The notes under the pieces are model-generated. The model did no database searches and had not been told where the DNA came from. It saw only the letters and a program-made list of their open reading frames with translations. Positions 51,001 through 61,519 of a stretch of DNA of 64,000 bases are shown piece by piece. Origin of the DNA: Incurvaria masculella. Lineage: Eukaryota; Arthropoda; Insecta; Lepidoptera; Incurvariidae. Every line of letters starts with the position of its first letter. The stretch's first letter is position 1. The translations under genes and the position numbers were made by a program. The stretch is from positions 16,721,595-16,785,594 of the forward strand of contig OX335644.1 in NCBI GenBank assembly GCA_946894095.1, given 5' to 3'.

Positions 51001-52319
51001 AAACCAACCAAATCAAACACTCTGTGCATTGTAGTGAGCTTTGTGGGCATGTTGCATCCTCCTCATCAAAGAGACTATCTTTTTCTTTGAACCAGAAACG
51101 GTGCCAAAGCGCATAGTTACAATATTATGCGCCAATAAGTTAGTCCCGTCAGGACGGCACTCTTAATGTCTTATAGCATCAGTAGATTTCTCTTTTAATA
51201 AGGTCCCTAGAGGTCAGCAGTACAAGGTAGTGCAGGAGGTGTTTAGTCGAGCGTGGACCATAGGACCAAAAGACCCTCGATCGACTGAACGCCTGCTGCA
51301 GTGCCGTCGCAGTGCTTTTAAAGCCGTCGCTAACCTCTTTACCCTTGGGACTTTTACATCTGTAAGGAGTATCATGTCATTGAAAGAATTGTACAGACTT
51401 ACGATGTCAGTCCCGTAAACGTCGCTTAGCATCTTAAGCTCCCAGTAGTACTGGCGGTCGGGGCGCAGCGGCGTGTCTGCGCGCGCAACTGCCGTGCCTG
51501 CGCTGTACACGGGGTGAAACGTCACCTGGCGGCCGTCCTCGCTCACCACCACCGATGTGTTGCCCTCACGTGCGCTCTCCCATCCAAACTCCATGCCTGC
51601 AGAGAGCATGTTGTCAATTTGAGTTGTTAATTCTTGTTGGGGCTAACTGAGGGCGGGGAGTTAGGTTTTCTCATATCATTATATCATTGTGTTAAATTTA
51701 GATTTTGGTTTAAAATGTATAGCATGCACTTAGTTTGTTTGATGTTATCGTTGTTGTAAGCTATTAAAAAAACTAACCCACACTTTTCCTTCTCCCCATT
51801 TACTGGACGCGCTATTGCCAGCCCGCCCAGCACCAACACCGCGCCCGACTACCTGTAGTTAGTCTAACTCCGTTAGTGTTATTTGACATAGTTTTATTAT
51901 AATTGGATTGAATGAAAAATAAACCTCTCTAAACCCTGTTTTCATCCCCTCCAGTTTCCTAAAAGCTGATAAGTAACCTTCGGTTACATGGAATATTTCC
52001 ATGGTGTAACTGAAAGTTAACTTTGGGATTTTATATAAAAAATGACAGAAATTATTTAGGTAATAATTACATAAAATTAAAACATGAATGATCCGATCCT
52101 TACTGAATGACTTATGTTGTATCCGATCGTTTTAGTTTGTACCTAAACAAAAATAAAAAAACAGACACTTTATAGGTACATACACATTTCCCATTGAAAA
52201 TACTTACGATCGCTAACTTCACCGCAATTGCAACCACCCCCGAGTTGATTCCAGAGCACAGGCGATCGCGCACCGAAGCACTGGCAGTAGGGCGCCGGGC
52301 GAGACTCACGCACCATCAT
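42087..52319 (-). CDS. SPSB3: SPRY domain-containing SOCS box protein 3-like
   Basis: Exons in transcript order: 52319-52208, 51596-51403, 50254-50026, 48552-48319, 46598-46534, 42176-42087 (TAA 42089-42087); phases agree, 307 residues. The first exon ends CNCGEVSD, as in the SPSB3 N-terminus. The SPRY domain runs from exon 2 (VTFHPVYSAGTAVAR, YYWELKM, VYGTDI) through exon 3 (MVGVGTDK, GLSYTGRV, GTLELYINRK) into exon 4 (LYPMLCSTAAQSALRL). VPPGLWDLLRGHFW in exon 4 sits where the SOCS box ends in vertebrates. SPSB proteins recruit elongin B/C and cullin 5 to ubiquitinate bound proteins. The exons at 46534-46598 and 42087-42176 join in phase but I do not recognise their sequence, so the C-terminus is uncertain. 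Two ATGs open the first exon; an upstream exon is possible since vertebrate SPSB3 is longer. Confidence 0.85.
42530..42905 (-). mobile_element. 5S-rRNA-headed SINE inserted in a LINE relic
   Basis: Reverse orientation: tail at 42530-42620, body, then the 5S-like head near 42805-42895. On both sides (42425-42525 and 42905-43110) lie pieces of the same LINE family as 12052-12560, so the SINE landed in an older LINE copy. Confidence 0.7.
43846..44326. mobile_element. MITE inserted into a copy of itself
   Basis: Inner element about 44010-44251 with inverted ends GTCCATTCAGAGCAAGAGTG and its near-complement (CACTCTTACTCTGAATGGAC). An outer element of the same family is split around it (43846-44009 and 44253-44326). 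Both share AAATAACGGAAC and GTGAGTTAACCTAAAAATA blocks. Lies in the SPSB3-like intron. Confidence 0.65.
45398..45520 (+). pseudogene. LINE reverse-transcriptase C-terminal relic
   Basis: Same family as 36108-36220, with the motif VGKLLNALPAEVFPPNYNLK at the start and GGCTGGCCGGCATGGTTTTTG at the end in nucleotide form. Lies in the SPSB3-like intron. Confidence 0.55.
48703..49226 (-). mobile_element. Helitron fragment, 3' end at 48703
   Basis: The - strand ends with the hairpin GCCCGT...ACGGGC, then TGCTAG and T, at 48724-48703. The same family as 61520-62795: they share about 500 bp, including the GTTTGCAATGTAAGCGGAAA block. The 5' part is missing. Confidence 0.7.
49970..50025 (-). repeat. 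Partial tandem copy of SPSB3-like exon 3 start
   Basis: Directly after exon 3 the - strand repeats the start of the same exon: GLGTDKVYMEECQ against GVGTDKVNVEECL. The exon 3 donor (G|GTGGGC) is formed by the first bases of this copy. No acceptor is evident for the copy itself. Confidence 0.8.
50655..51165. mobile_element. TTAA-type MITE, family B
   Basis: Diverged copy of the same family, lying in the SPSB3-like intron between the exons at 51403-51596 and 50026-50254. Confidence 0.55.
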
Positions 52320-54754
52320 CTTCGCTAATAACACCAAAACGTAGTTAACTAAAATATAAAATGCAATCGAACACGAAAGAACACACTGAACAGCTGTAGT
52401 ATTTCTTCAATGCACAGAATGTGACAGCTGACAGCCCTTATATATGTTTGGTTTTTTACATACATTTTAGTCGTCTTCAGTATTACAGCAGTGATTGCAA
52501 AATGTTTAAAAATATCATTTGTGGTTAGTTTCCAATTACAAAAATATTGAAAACAATGTACTCAAGTGTCTATTGCTAGAAAAAAATGTCATAAAAAAGA
52601 GTTGCATAATGCGCGGTACATCCTATTTCTATTATAAAAATAATAAATTAAATCACTGTTTATGGTCGATTTTCATAACTGGCAGCACTTTAGAATCTTC
52701 CGGAAATAGTAATATAGGCTATGAGCTAATGCGAGAAATTTAACAGATTGATTGGATTTAATTTGTTGGTTCTTTAATCATCTAGGTTCCCTAGTTAGCA
52801 ACACCACTTTTCGTGCAAACAATAAAACTAAGTGAGTTTTACCGTACAGTGCTCTTAAAATTAAGCATATGAAAATTTTTTTTTTGTTAATTAAGTAGGC
52901 GGAAAATTTTAAATAGCAACCAAAACGTCCGCTAGCTAAATAAGCGATTACCTACATTTTATTTTCTGATATGATCTAGAATATATATAGGGTAGTTTTA
53001 CTGCAATGTTCGAATCAATGAAATTATTTATTCGATGATCTAAAATATTTTTCACAGGCTAGGAGGAATTCTTGGCTTTAGTATTGATGTTTCACTACGT
53101 TCCGAAATGCGTATATTGCAAAACATGCAGAGAAAGAGAATACAGTGAATACTTGTGTTCCGAATTGATATCACTGCTCACAGCAACAATCGCACAATAT
53201 CAAATTTGAACGAATCTGAGCAGACTATGGGCCGAGTGCACGAAAGGAACCAAATTAAAATCAACGTCAACGTACGATTAAACACGTCACTTTGTATGAA
53301 AAGCATAAAAGGTACTCCATGCGGTTTACTAAAAGTGACGTGTTTGAATATTGATTAACTCGGCCGTCTCTTCGTGCATTCGGGGCTTAGTGTCAGAACC
53401 TAACCTTACTACCTCGAAAATATGTATCGAGAGTGGTTATTCCAAGCCGAGAATTGTATTTATAACTAGACTAACAAACTGCGAAAAGCGTTCGTTATTT
53501 CAGAAAACAATTGTACACGATCAGAGAACTACATATAAACACGCTTAATGACAGCCATTTGACAACATACACCGCGCACATGCTTTCAACCGTGCGCGCT
53601 TTGTACCACGGAATATTGAGGAGGCATATTCCGTGCTTTGTACGATCTGTGTGCGATGGTCGGGGTCCGATTTGAAACATCGTTACCAAAAGCACGCCCA
53701 AAACTGGTCCGATTCGCGCTTACAGCCCTCAAAATGGCATTCCGTGAATGGTATGACGTCATCGTTACGTCCCTCAATGCTGTACACAGTGCTCCCGCTT
53801 TGGAGGTAGGGCACCGTGTGTGCAACTGTCAATCTCACTTTTTGACGTTTCTAAAGAGTAGTCTATCGTCTTTCCACCGTATTTTTTCACAAACCGTTGA
53901 ATGTACCCAGTTGAAAAATCTATTTCAAGTTAGAGCAATTGATTAGATTCAAATTTGAGGTGAGCTATTACAATTAACGTAATTTGTTCCATGTGTGTTG
54001 TTTTGTTTTCGTAAGCGCGTCCACAAACGGTCCGAATCGTTTCTAATGCTTACTGCTTTGAGCGTGCAATCGGGACGCTTGTATACGCTTTTAGCAATTT
54101 AATCGTTTACAGTTTAAATCGGAACCCGCAGCTGGAGTCACGTCCCTTATGTCAAAATGATACATACATACCTTCACGCCTTTTTCCAGACGGTAGGCAG
54201 AGATGATCTTTCGCTTTATCTACAGACATACATATGTTCATACATGCTCTACGATTACGGGCGCTACGTATCAGACCTTTACGAATAATTTCATCGATTA
54301 GTGGTGGTACGCTCTTCTAGGCCGCTCGGGCACGGGCACGACACTTCCGCTCACTTCTGCTCTGAAAATTTGTTTCGTCATTTTTTCGTCATTCGTTCCA
54401 TGTGTCCAAACCATCTTAGCACTCCTTTCTCGATTCTAGTCACATCATTTTTCAATTGACATTGCTCTCTAACCCAGTCGTTTCGTTTCTTTTTTTACGT
54501 GTACATAATATAAGTTGGCTTACGTATTTTTACAAGGTTGGTCTTAATTTTACTGAGAAAAAATAAATTATAGGAAAGCAAAAAATAGTGTCTCCCTGTT
54601 GGCCCTTGAAGGAGCTGGGTCAATATACATAGTATTGACAGTATTTAAAAAAATCTAAATCTAAGATTCCTGCTTGGAATGAACCTTGATTTCATTGAAT
54701 TTATTTAAACTTTTTTGGTAGTCAAAATACACTAAATTACGTCAAAAACGGATA
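52320..54754. other. Intergenic DNA upstream of the SPSB3-like gene
   Basis: No gene seen. 53210-53390 is a reverse relative of 29590-29700, and 53740-53830 is a reverse relative of 30540-30630, so pieces of one unnamed repeat lie both here and in the annexin region. The promoter of the SPSB3-like gene should lie just after 52320; no clear TATA box was seen. Confidence 0.55.
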
Positions 54755-54910
54755 GATTTGCAGAGGTCTGGTTCAAATCCTCGCCCCGATCATGCACCAC
54801 TTTCTTTCTCTTACTGAGTTGGATAAGTGCATTTCGTCACGAATACGAGCTGCTCCATGGTTCGTAACCTATGTAAAACTGTAGATCCCCTTGCCATACT
54901 AGGTTGAAGG

Positions 54911-55034
54911 TGTTGTGCAGTTATTTTAGAAGTAAAATATCTGCTTAGAAAAGCACCATTGTATTTTCATATTAAATGTGTTGACAACTGACAGAAAGAT
55001 TATTCTTCTTAATATTGCATGGCATCACACAACA
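54911..55034 (-). repeat. 3' LTR
   Basis: 124-bp copy of the 5' LTR. The last residues and stop codon of gag-pol are encoded by its first 10 bases. Confidence 0.95.
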
Positions 55035-58000
55035 GCTCCCCCCGTAGTTTGAGCAGCGCCGGCGCAGCGTCGAAGTTGATCGATATGTCTTCTTATTCTT
55101 CTACCATCTTCAATTTCGATTTCGTAGTGTAGAATGCCATGTTTTGCTGTCACCGTTCCAAAAAACCATTTTCTTCCATCATTCGCGTAATTCCTAGCTA
55201 TGACTTTATCTCCACAGTTGAAAACTCTGATTTTTTGTTTTTGTGTCTCAGTTGTCGGTATTATTTTTTTAGGTTGTGAACTTGGACCGTCAACCATAGC
55301 ATCTAGTCTTGTTCTGACAGGTCTAGCAAACATACGTTGATAAGGCGATTCCCCATCAACACTCGGTGTTGATCGCAGCTGTTGAATGATGCTTGTCAAC
55401 TTGTTTTGTATTGTCCCTCTCTCTCCCTCCAACGATTTCAGCGCTTTCTTGATTGTTTGCACGAACCTCTCCGCTTGCCCGTTTGTTGCTGGATGGTATG
55501 GGGCTGATGTCTTATGAGTGATATTGAAATTACGTAAAAAAATTTCAAACTCTGTTGAAATAAATTGAGGCCCATTGTCAGAAACCAAAACATATGGGAA
55601 TCCGAAAGTATTGAAAAGTTGTCTTAGTTCATTCGTGCACCATTCTGATTTAGTGTTCTTTGTCGGTATGACTTCGACCCATTTACTGTAGGCGTCGACC
55701 ACTATAAAAAGGTTGATTCCGTAAATAGGCCCTGCAAAATCAATATGGATGCGTTGCCACGGTCCTGCTGGAGTTTCCCATGGGTGAAGTACTACTTTTT
55801 CTGGCTCATTTTGTTTCTGGCAGCATACTATACATGATTTTACCCATTCCTCAATATCTCTATCGATATTGACCCAAAAACAGTAACTTCTTGCAAGTAG
55901 TTTCGTTTTTACAATACCTTGATGACCAATATGAAGTTCTTTTAGCACAAATTCTTGAAGCGTTTTAGGTATCATGACTCTATTTCCTTTAAATAGGCAA
56001 TCATCTTGTAAGGTTACTTCGTCCTCTCTAAATCCATACCGTTTTATGCTTTGTCCCATTTTAAGCGCGGTCAGCAGGTTATTAAATTTTGGATCTTTCT
56101 TTGTTTCTGCAGCAATTCTGTTTCTTGTAAATGGTAAAACATCTAGTTGGTTTGCCTGAAATATGTAATGTGCATCGGCATTTTTTCTCGGGGCAGGTTC
56201 TACTGGGAATCTTGATAAAAAATCTGCATTTGCATTGTCTAAGCCCCTTCTGTACTCAATTGTGTAATCAAATCCCGATAAAAAGTGAGCGTAATGAAAT
56301 AGTCGCATCGTACTGAGTGCCGGTAGTGTTTTGTGTTGATGAAAGATTGTGACAAGCGGTTTGTGGTCAGTAACAAGTATGAACTTTCTACCGTAATAAT
56401 ACTGAAAAAACTTTTTTAGTCCCCAGTATATTGCTGTAGCTTCTTTGTCAATTTGGCTGTAGTTTGATTCGCTCTTCGTCAGAGATCTTGAAGCAAATGC
56501 GATTGGTTTATCAGAACCGTTTGGGTATCTGTGAGATAAAACGGCTCCAAGTCCCACCGGTGATGCATCTGTAGCGATTATTATTGGCAAATCTGGATTG
56601 AAATGAACTAAAAGTCGTTCACTTACTATTTCAGACTTAACTTTTTGGAAACTGTATTCGCAATCACTTGTCCAGTCAAATGTCTGATTCTTTCGTAGCA
56701 ATTTGTTCAGTGGATTAAGCAGACTTGCTAAATTTTGTATGAATGTATTGTAGTAGTTAGCCATACCAATGAAAGTACGTAGTTCATCTGCATTTTTTGG
56801 TCTTACTGTTTTTTGAATAGCTGATACTTTTTCTTCCGACTTATGAATGCCGTGTTCATCAATTGTATGTCCGAGATATTTTATACTTTTCTGTAGAAAT
56901 TTGCACTTGTCTTTGTTTAATTTTAAATTACTTTCTCGAATCTTTAGAAACACTAGTTTCAGTCTTTGAATTATTTCTTCGTACGTTGATCCCGCGATAA
57001 TGATATCATCGAAGAAACACTGTACTCCTTTCAGTCCTTGTAATAGTTTGTCCATGTATTTCTGCCAAAGTGCCGGAGCCACTTTCACTCCAAACATTAG
57101 CCTTTGTACTTTATATATTCCTTTATGAGTGCTAAGAGATTGTAGATAAGAGCTTTCTTCATCCATAGCCATGTGTAAATAGGCTTGGCTAAGATCAAGT
57201 GTACAAAACAACGTTCCTCCATTCATTTGTGCAAATATATCCTCAATTCTTGGCATCGGGTAGTTTTCGTCTTTAAGGTATTTATTTACAGTTACTTTGT
57301 AATCGGCACATAGTCTAATGCTTCCATTAGGTTTGACAATGGGAACAATTGGCGTGCCCCATTCTGCGTTCTCTACTTTAACGATCACTCCGGTTTTCTC
57401 TAGTCTGTCCAGTTCATCTTCAACTTTTTGTACAAGGGCATACGGAACCCTTCTAGGTTTTACAAATATTGGTGCAGTGTTTTCTTCCATGTGTAGATGT
57501 GCATAGTGATTTGGTATTGGACTTAAATCATTTGAAAATATCTCCTTGTATTCTGTAATTAAGTCATTCAAGTTTGTTTTGTCTTTTTCTTCAATCATCT
57601 TTATTTCAGCCCAGTCTAAGTTTACTTCCCTCATCCATTCCCTACCAAAAATAGGGTCTACGTTTTGGTTGATTATGTACAGCTTTCCATAAAAAACTTG
57701 GTTTTTATAGGTACATTTAGTATAAACAGCTCCCAATGGTTTGATAATTTCACCTGTATACGTGCGCATTTGTACTTGTGTCTTGAAAATATGTTTATTT
57801 AGTTGAAGTTCTTTATATTGTTTGTACGAAATAGAGCTAAGTGAAGCTCCTGTGTCAAGTTCCATTGTAATGTTTTTGTTTTCAATTTGTAAGTTGACGT
57901 TAAATTTATCATTAATTCTTGAATGTATGAGGTTTATTTCACATAATTCTTCATCAGATGTACTGTTATCTTCCATGTTTCTTAGCTCTCTTCTAATTCG

Positions 58001-59161
58001 TGTATTATTATTATTCAAATTATTGTTCAAACAAACTCTTGAAATGTGCCCGATCCGTTTACACTTATGACAGATTTCATTTATCATCTTGCATACATTT
58101 GCTCTGTGACGTTCGTCCCCACATCGGTAACATCTTCCCATTAAATCCTTTATTGTATGTGGAGAAGTTTTTTTATAACGTTGATTACTTTTTTCTACTG
58201 AATTTTTAGCGATATTGAAATTTTCTGCAAGATGTGTCATGTCGTTTGATGTTGTTGCGATAGCCGTATTTTCCAATTTTGACATTTCAATAGCTGATGC
58301 CAACTGTAATATTCTATTGAAGCTTAGTTTTGATCGTTCTTGTAGTAGCTTAGTTCTTATATCATTGTCGCGTAGACCTCGTATAAACTGTAAGTTAAGG
58401 AATAATTCCGCCACGGATTTCTGGCAATCCGGATTTATGCAATTGAATTCACAGTTTGTAGTAAGTTGCCTTAACTGTGTAGCATAGTCTATGACCGATT
58501 CACCCTGGCCCTGCATGTAACATACAAATTTGTGTTGTGATGCCCAAATGCTGGGTTTTGGCTCAAGATATTCCAGTAAAGTTTTTACCAACTCGTTGTA
58601 TTGTAGAGTAGCTGGATTGTCTGGAATGTATATATCACATAGTTTTTGATAAATTCTTGGTGGTAGGGCACTTAATAAGGAAAAAACTTTCATCTTTGCA
58701 TCTGTGATACCATTCACAGTCATGTAAAGTTCTAGTCGCTTCACGAAATTGGAAAATGCCTCATCTTCCTGATAAAGCTTAAATTTGAAGTTCGGTACGA
58801 CACTGCCAGAGCTATGCAGTGTTTCGCCGGGAGAAGTCACGCTCGCGATGGGCTGCGAGCTTGTAGCTTGCATACTCAACAGTATTGACTGTATGTAGGT
58901 AAACTCCTCGTCCATACTGAAACGAGTATTTATTTCTGTACTCTCTTGCTCTTCAGAGACTGTCTGTTCATCAATAATCTGTTGAATAGATCGATATTTA
59001 TTCCAATAACCATCTACCGTTTGAATTCGTAGTTGTAATTCTTCATTCGAAAATTTTTTGTTGGAATCGTCTAATATAGATTTTATCCGGGTTAGTTGGC
59101 CTCGAATTGTAGATCGATTTTTCTTACATTTTTCAATGCTTTCTTCCGTCCTCGTCGCCAT
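55025..59161 (-). CDS. Gag-pol polyprotein of the LTR retrotransposon
   Basis: 1378 residues in one frame without a gag/pol shift. Order: gag-like region 1-340; two CCHC zinc knuckles (Cys344-Cys357 and Cys364-Cys377); aspartic protease (DTGA at 436-439); reverse transcriptase (LDLSQAY 655-661, catalytic FFDD 716-719); RNase H (ATDAS around Asp865, TDHKPL at 931); integrase with His1077, His1080, Cys1110, Cys1113 and the DD35E triad Asp1141, Asp1195, Glu1231. This order (RT, RNase H, integrase) defines Ty3/gypsy. No env frame. The protein starts on the base next to the 5' LTR and its TGA (55027-55025) lies 8 bp inside the 3' LTR. Every expected catalytic residue is present, so it should be functional. 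Confidence 0.97.
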   Translation of the reverse strand: MATRTEESIEKCKKNRSTIRGQLTRIKSILDDSNKKFSNEELQLRIQTVDGYWNKYRSIQQIIDEQTVSEEQESTEINTRFSMDEEFTYIQSILLSMQATSSQPIASVTSPGETLHSSGSVVPNFKFKLYQEDEAFSNFVKRLELYMTVNGITDAKMKVFSLLSALPPRIYQKLCDIYIPDNPATLQYNELVKTLLEYLEPKPSIWASQHKFVCYMQGQGESVIDYATQLRQLTTNCEFNCINPDCQKSVAELFLNLQFIRGLRDNDIRTKLLQERSKLSFNRILQLASAIEMSKLENTAIATTSNDMTHLAENFNIAKNSVEKSNQRYKKTSPHTIKDLMGRCYRCGDERHRANVCKMINEICHKCKRIGHISRVCLNNNLNNNNTRIRRELRNMEDNSTSDEELCEINLIHSRINDKFNVNLQIENKNITMELDTGASLSSISYKQYKELQLNKHIFKTQVQMRTYTGEIIKPLGAVYTKCTYKNQVFYGKLYIINQNVDPIFGREWMREVNLDWAEIKMIEEKDKTNLNDLITEYKEIFSNDLSPIPNHYAHLHMEENTAPIFVKPRRVPYALVQKVEDELDRLEKTGVIVKVENAEWGTPIVPIVKPNGSIRLCADYKVTVNKYLKDENYPMPRIEDIFAQMNGGTLFCTLDLSQAYLHMAMDEESSYLQSLSTHKGIYKVQRLMFGVKVAPALWQKYMDKLLQGLKGVQCFFDDIIIAGSTYEEIIQRLKLVFLKIRESNLKLNKDKCKFLQKSIKYLGHTIDEHGIHKSEEKVSAIQKTVRPKNADELRTFIGMANYYNTFIQNLASLLNPLNKLLRKNQTFDWTSDCEYSFQKVKSEIVSERLLVHFNPDLPIIIATDASPVGLGAVLSHRYPNGSDKPIAFASRSLTKSESNYSQIDKEATAIYWGLKKFFQYYYGRKFILVTDHKPLVTIFHQHKTLPALSTMRLFHYAHFLSGFDYTIEYRRGLDNANADFLSRFPVEPAPRKNADAHYIFQANQLDVLPFTRNRIAAETKKDPKFNNLLTALKMGQSIKRYGFREDEVTLQDDCLFKGNRVMIPKTLQEFVLKELHIGHQGIVKTKLLARSYCFWVNIDRDIEEWVKSCIVCCQKQNEPEKVVLHPWETPAGPWQRIHIDFAGPIYGINLFIVVDAYSKWVEVIPTKNTKSEWCTNELRQLFNTFGFPYVLVSDNGPQFISTEFEIFLRNFNITHKTSAPYHPATNGQAERFVQTIKKALKSLEGERGTIQNKLTSIIQQLRSTPSVDGESPYQRMFARPVRTRLDAMVDGPSSQPKKIIPTTETQKQKIRVFNCGDKVIARNYANDGRKWFFGTVTAKHGILHYEIEIEDGRRIRRHIDQLRRCAGAAQTTGGAVV
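55035..55043 (-). other. Polypurine tract inside gag-pol
   Basis: GGGGGGAGC on the - strand lies directly against the 3' LTR and is part of the final codons of gag-pol. It is the expected plus-strand primer position. Confidence 0.75.
59143..59160 (-). other. Primer-binding site overlapping the gag start codon
   Basis: One base after the LTR the - strand reads TGGCGACGAGGA, complementary to the 3' end of insect tRNA-Ser(GCU) as I remember it, with a mismatch at the next base and further matches after it. The start ATG supplies the TGG. Confidence 0.65.
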
Positions 59162-59285
59162 TGTTGTGTAGTTATTTTAGAAGTAAAATATCTGCTTAGA
59201 AAAGCACCATTGTATTTTCATATTAAATGTGTTGACAACTGACAGAAAGATTATTCTTCTTAATATTGCATGGCATCACACAACA
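59162..59285 (-). repeat. 5' LTR
   Basis: 124 bp, very short for the class. Differs from the other LTR by one base near its outer TGTTGTG end (T instead of C at 59169). It must contain the promoter; no TATA box is obvious. Confidence 0.95.
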
Positions 59286-60018
59286 GAAGGGTTAAAGCTC
59301 GCCCAGGTTGGTACCATCGCATTGGGTGAAAAGATGGTCAAAGCGACAAGTAAAAATTGACCGTGTTTTCCATCCAGTTCAATGTAGCCGTGCTCATAAA
59401 GGGAAGGTACTGGCATTGCACCTAATTTCTTAGGGAACGTGGTATAGTGGGCTAATATCATAACGGTAGTTGGGTGGTATAAACCATCCATGTCAGGTTG
59501 CATAAAAAAAGAGCAGCACGTGGATAAATCACACAATATTCGGAAAAAAATCCCAATGTATAAACCGTTCTTTTTGCAACCCTGACGAGTTTTATTAAAA
59601 TTCATCAAATCTTATACGATGGTACGGAACCCTTCGTGTGCGAGTCAGACTCGCACTTGGCCGGTTTTTTCGTACTAAGCATGTACATTGCTTATTCCAT
59701 GGAATGTGACATGTATGTATGTATAATCACCTCCTAACCACTTCTTCTTTGTTCTCATGTGATCCTGAAATCAAATCCCGTGAAAGCTGTTACGGATCCT
59801 TCACCAGTTCGCCGACCGGTCTGAGTTGGCGACCGACTTGGATCGTCGGAGGATGTTTTACCCCTTTGAATAGGTATAGGAATCCAAGCGGATGAATGAA
59901 AAACCGATGAATAAGAAGGAGGAAGAGAAGTGTGACCGTAGATTGTGTCCTCTTATTGTTATCTTTCTATTATAATATGTTTCGTACAAATATGTTTTGT
60001 TATAAATGATACTACGTG

Positions 60019-60376
60019 TTCCTGCGTTGCCCAGCGAGCAATGGAGCGAGCCATGCTGGGAATATCGCTACGGGATATGGTGCGTAACGAGGCAATCCGC
60101 CGACGTACCAAAGTAGTCGATATTGGACACCGGGTGGCTAAGCTAAAATGGCAGTGGGCTGGTCACGTCAGCCGAAGAGACGACGACCGTTGGAGTAACC
60201 GTGTTCTACACTGGCGGCCGTGGACAGGCAAACGGAGTGTGGGAAGACTACCCGCCAGGTGGGAAGACAACATCAAGTGCGTCGGCGGAAAGCAGTGGTT
60301 CCGTACCGCTGAGGGCCGGGAGGACTGGAGAAGGATTGGAGAGGCGTATGTCCAGCAGTGGACGCAAACACGCTGA
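60019..60376 (+). pseudogene. 5'-truncated RTE-like LINE, C-terminus of the endonuclease/reverse transcriptase
   Basis: An open frame ending at TGA 60374-60376 reads RAMLGISLRDMVRNEAIRRR, KLKWQWAGHVSRR, GRLPARWEDNIK and GEAYVQQW, which I recognise from the end of lepidopteran RTE-type ORF2 proteins. It is followed at once by a short (CTGA)n run, the usual RTE 3' tail. The rest of the element, including the catalytic domains, is absent. Confidence 0.8.
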
Positions 60377-60529
60377 CTGACTGACGTGTTCCTTTCATCA
60401 AACTTTCGGGCGTCGTGCATAGCCTACAAGCTTTTAGATTGTAGCGTGACCACGGTGTGAATGTTAGCGTGTACGGAAGGTTGATGCTTGTTTGAGAAAG
60501 GTAAACTTAGACAATAAGATTTGTTATAA

Positions 60530-61460
60530 ACCTCATATAGCTCCGCGCTCGGTTACTTTTTTGTTTAATTCTAAAATTAATAAATTACGAAATCAGTTAA
60601 ATAATTTTAACTTTATTTAAACGTTAATTTAATTACATTTTAATGAATCCTAATGGTTACTTTGATTTAATTTAATAATTTTAATGATATAAAACATAAT
60701 TGTAAAGATATGTTTGTTCAAATAACTTTTCTTAAGTTAACATTAGTTTAGGTAGGTAATCGGTCCTACTGACCGCAGTATTAGTAAATTAGGTAAGTCA
60801 CAACCCTAAGGTTGAAAACTTACTAAACAGCGTTTATTACATGGTGCCGCACCACCATAATTCGAGGTGGCAGAAAATTTTATCGCAACTATACCACGAC
60901 ACCTGGTCGTTTGAGCTAACGTTTAGCATAATTTTCTGCTACCGGGATAGGTAGAGTTTGTGTCGTAGAATGATACACCTCCGTCCCGATTTCTGAGCGG
61001 TTTTGGAGGGTCGTAAAGCTTTTGGATCTTACTATCCAAGAGTTTTAGATGTGAGATGAAGGTTCCCCGACCTCATTTAGCATCGAGGTGTAAGTTAGCC
61101 GCTCTATTTTTTCTCTTGACATTGTAGGTAGGCTAAATCCCTTGGGGGAATTATTCATCGCCGGAGTAATGGAAGAATGTCGCCAGATATTCCTGGCGAT
61201 TAATAATTATTGTTAAAAAGGTCTATTTCATAAATAGAGCTAATTTTAGTCGTCACTCGCGACACCTCAAAAAGAAAAGGTTTTTTTCTTCACGAGTACT
61301 TTTCTTTAATTAATTATTATATTAGCTTCTTTAGTAACACATTAAACATTGAAGTCAAGAGATTCAGCAGTTTCATTTCCGCCGGAGCTTCGCCCCCAAG
61401 AAATTTCACCACATTGGTTATACATGTCACATTCCATTAAAAATCTCCTTATTCATTTCC
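60530..61460. other. Unassigned segment, possible remnant of an LTR element
   Basis: Distinct in composition from its flanks. A TG...CA segment (about 60532-60841) is followed directly by TGGTGCCGCACCACC, which could be a primer-binding site, and then about 500 bp of moderately GC-rich non-coding sequence with several short hairpins (for example GGTCTATTTCATAAATAGAGC). No coding remains and no second LTR seen. Confidence 0.3.
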
Positions 61461-61519
61461 TTAAATTAATCACTACTCACTACATAGTATAAAACAAAGT
61501 CGCTTTCTCTGTCCCTAGA

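Larger units (their letters stand above)
54911..59285 (-). mobile_element. Complete Ty3/gypsy LTR retrotransposon, 4375 bp
   Basis: Two 124-bp LTRs (54911-55034 and 59162-59285) begin TGTTGTG and end CACAACA and differ at one base. They flank one intact gag-pol frame on the - strand. GAAGG target duplications are at 54906-54910 and 59286-59290. Near-identical LTRs and an unbroken frame point to a very recent insertion, possibly a still active family. Confidence 0.97.
54755..59505. mobile_element. tRNA-headed SINE split by an LTR retrotransposon
   Basis: Left part 54755-54910 has the B box GGTTCAAATCC (54772-54782), TGCACCACTTTCTTTCTC and the body up to CTAGGTTGAAGG. Right part 59286-59505 resumes GAAGGGTTAAAGCTCGCCC and runs to the SINE tail. 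The 5-bp sequence GAAGG is present on both sides of the LTR element as target duplication. Confidence 0.85.

Noticed and set aside
59945..60376. A 143-residue host gene
   Set aside because: The C-terminal 115 residues are a LINE ORF2 tail with a CTGA microsatellite end; the N-terminal part is chance extension.
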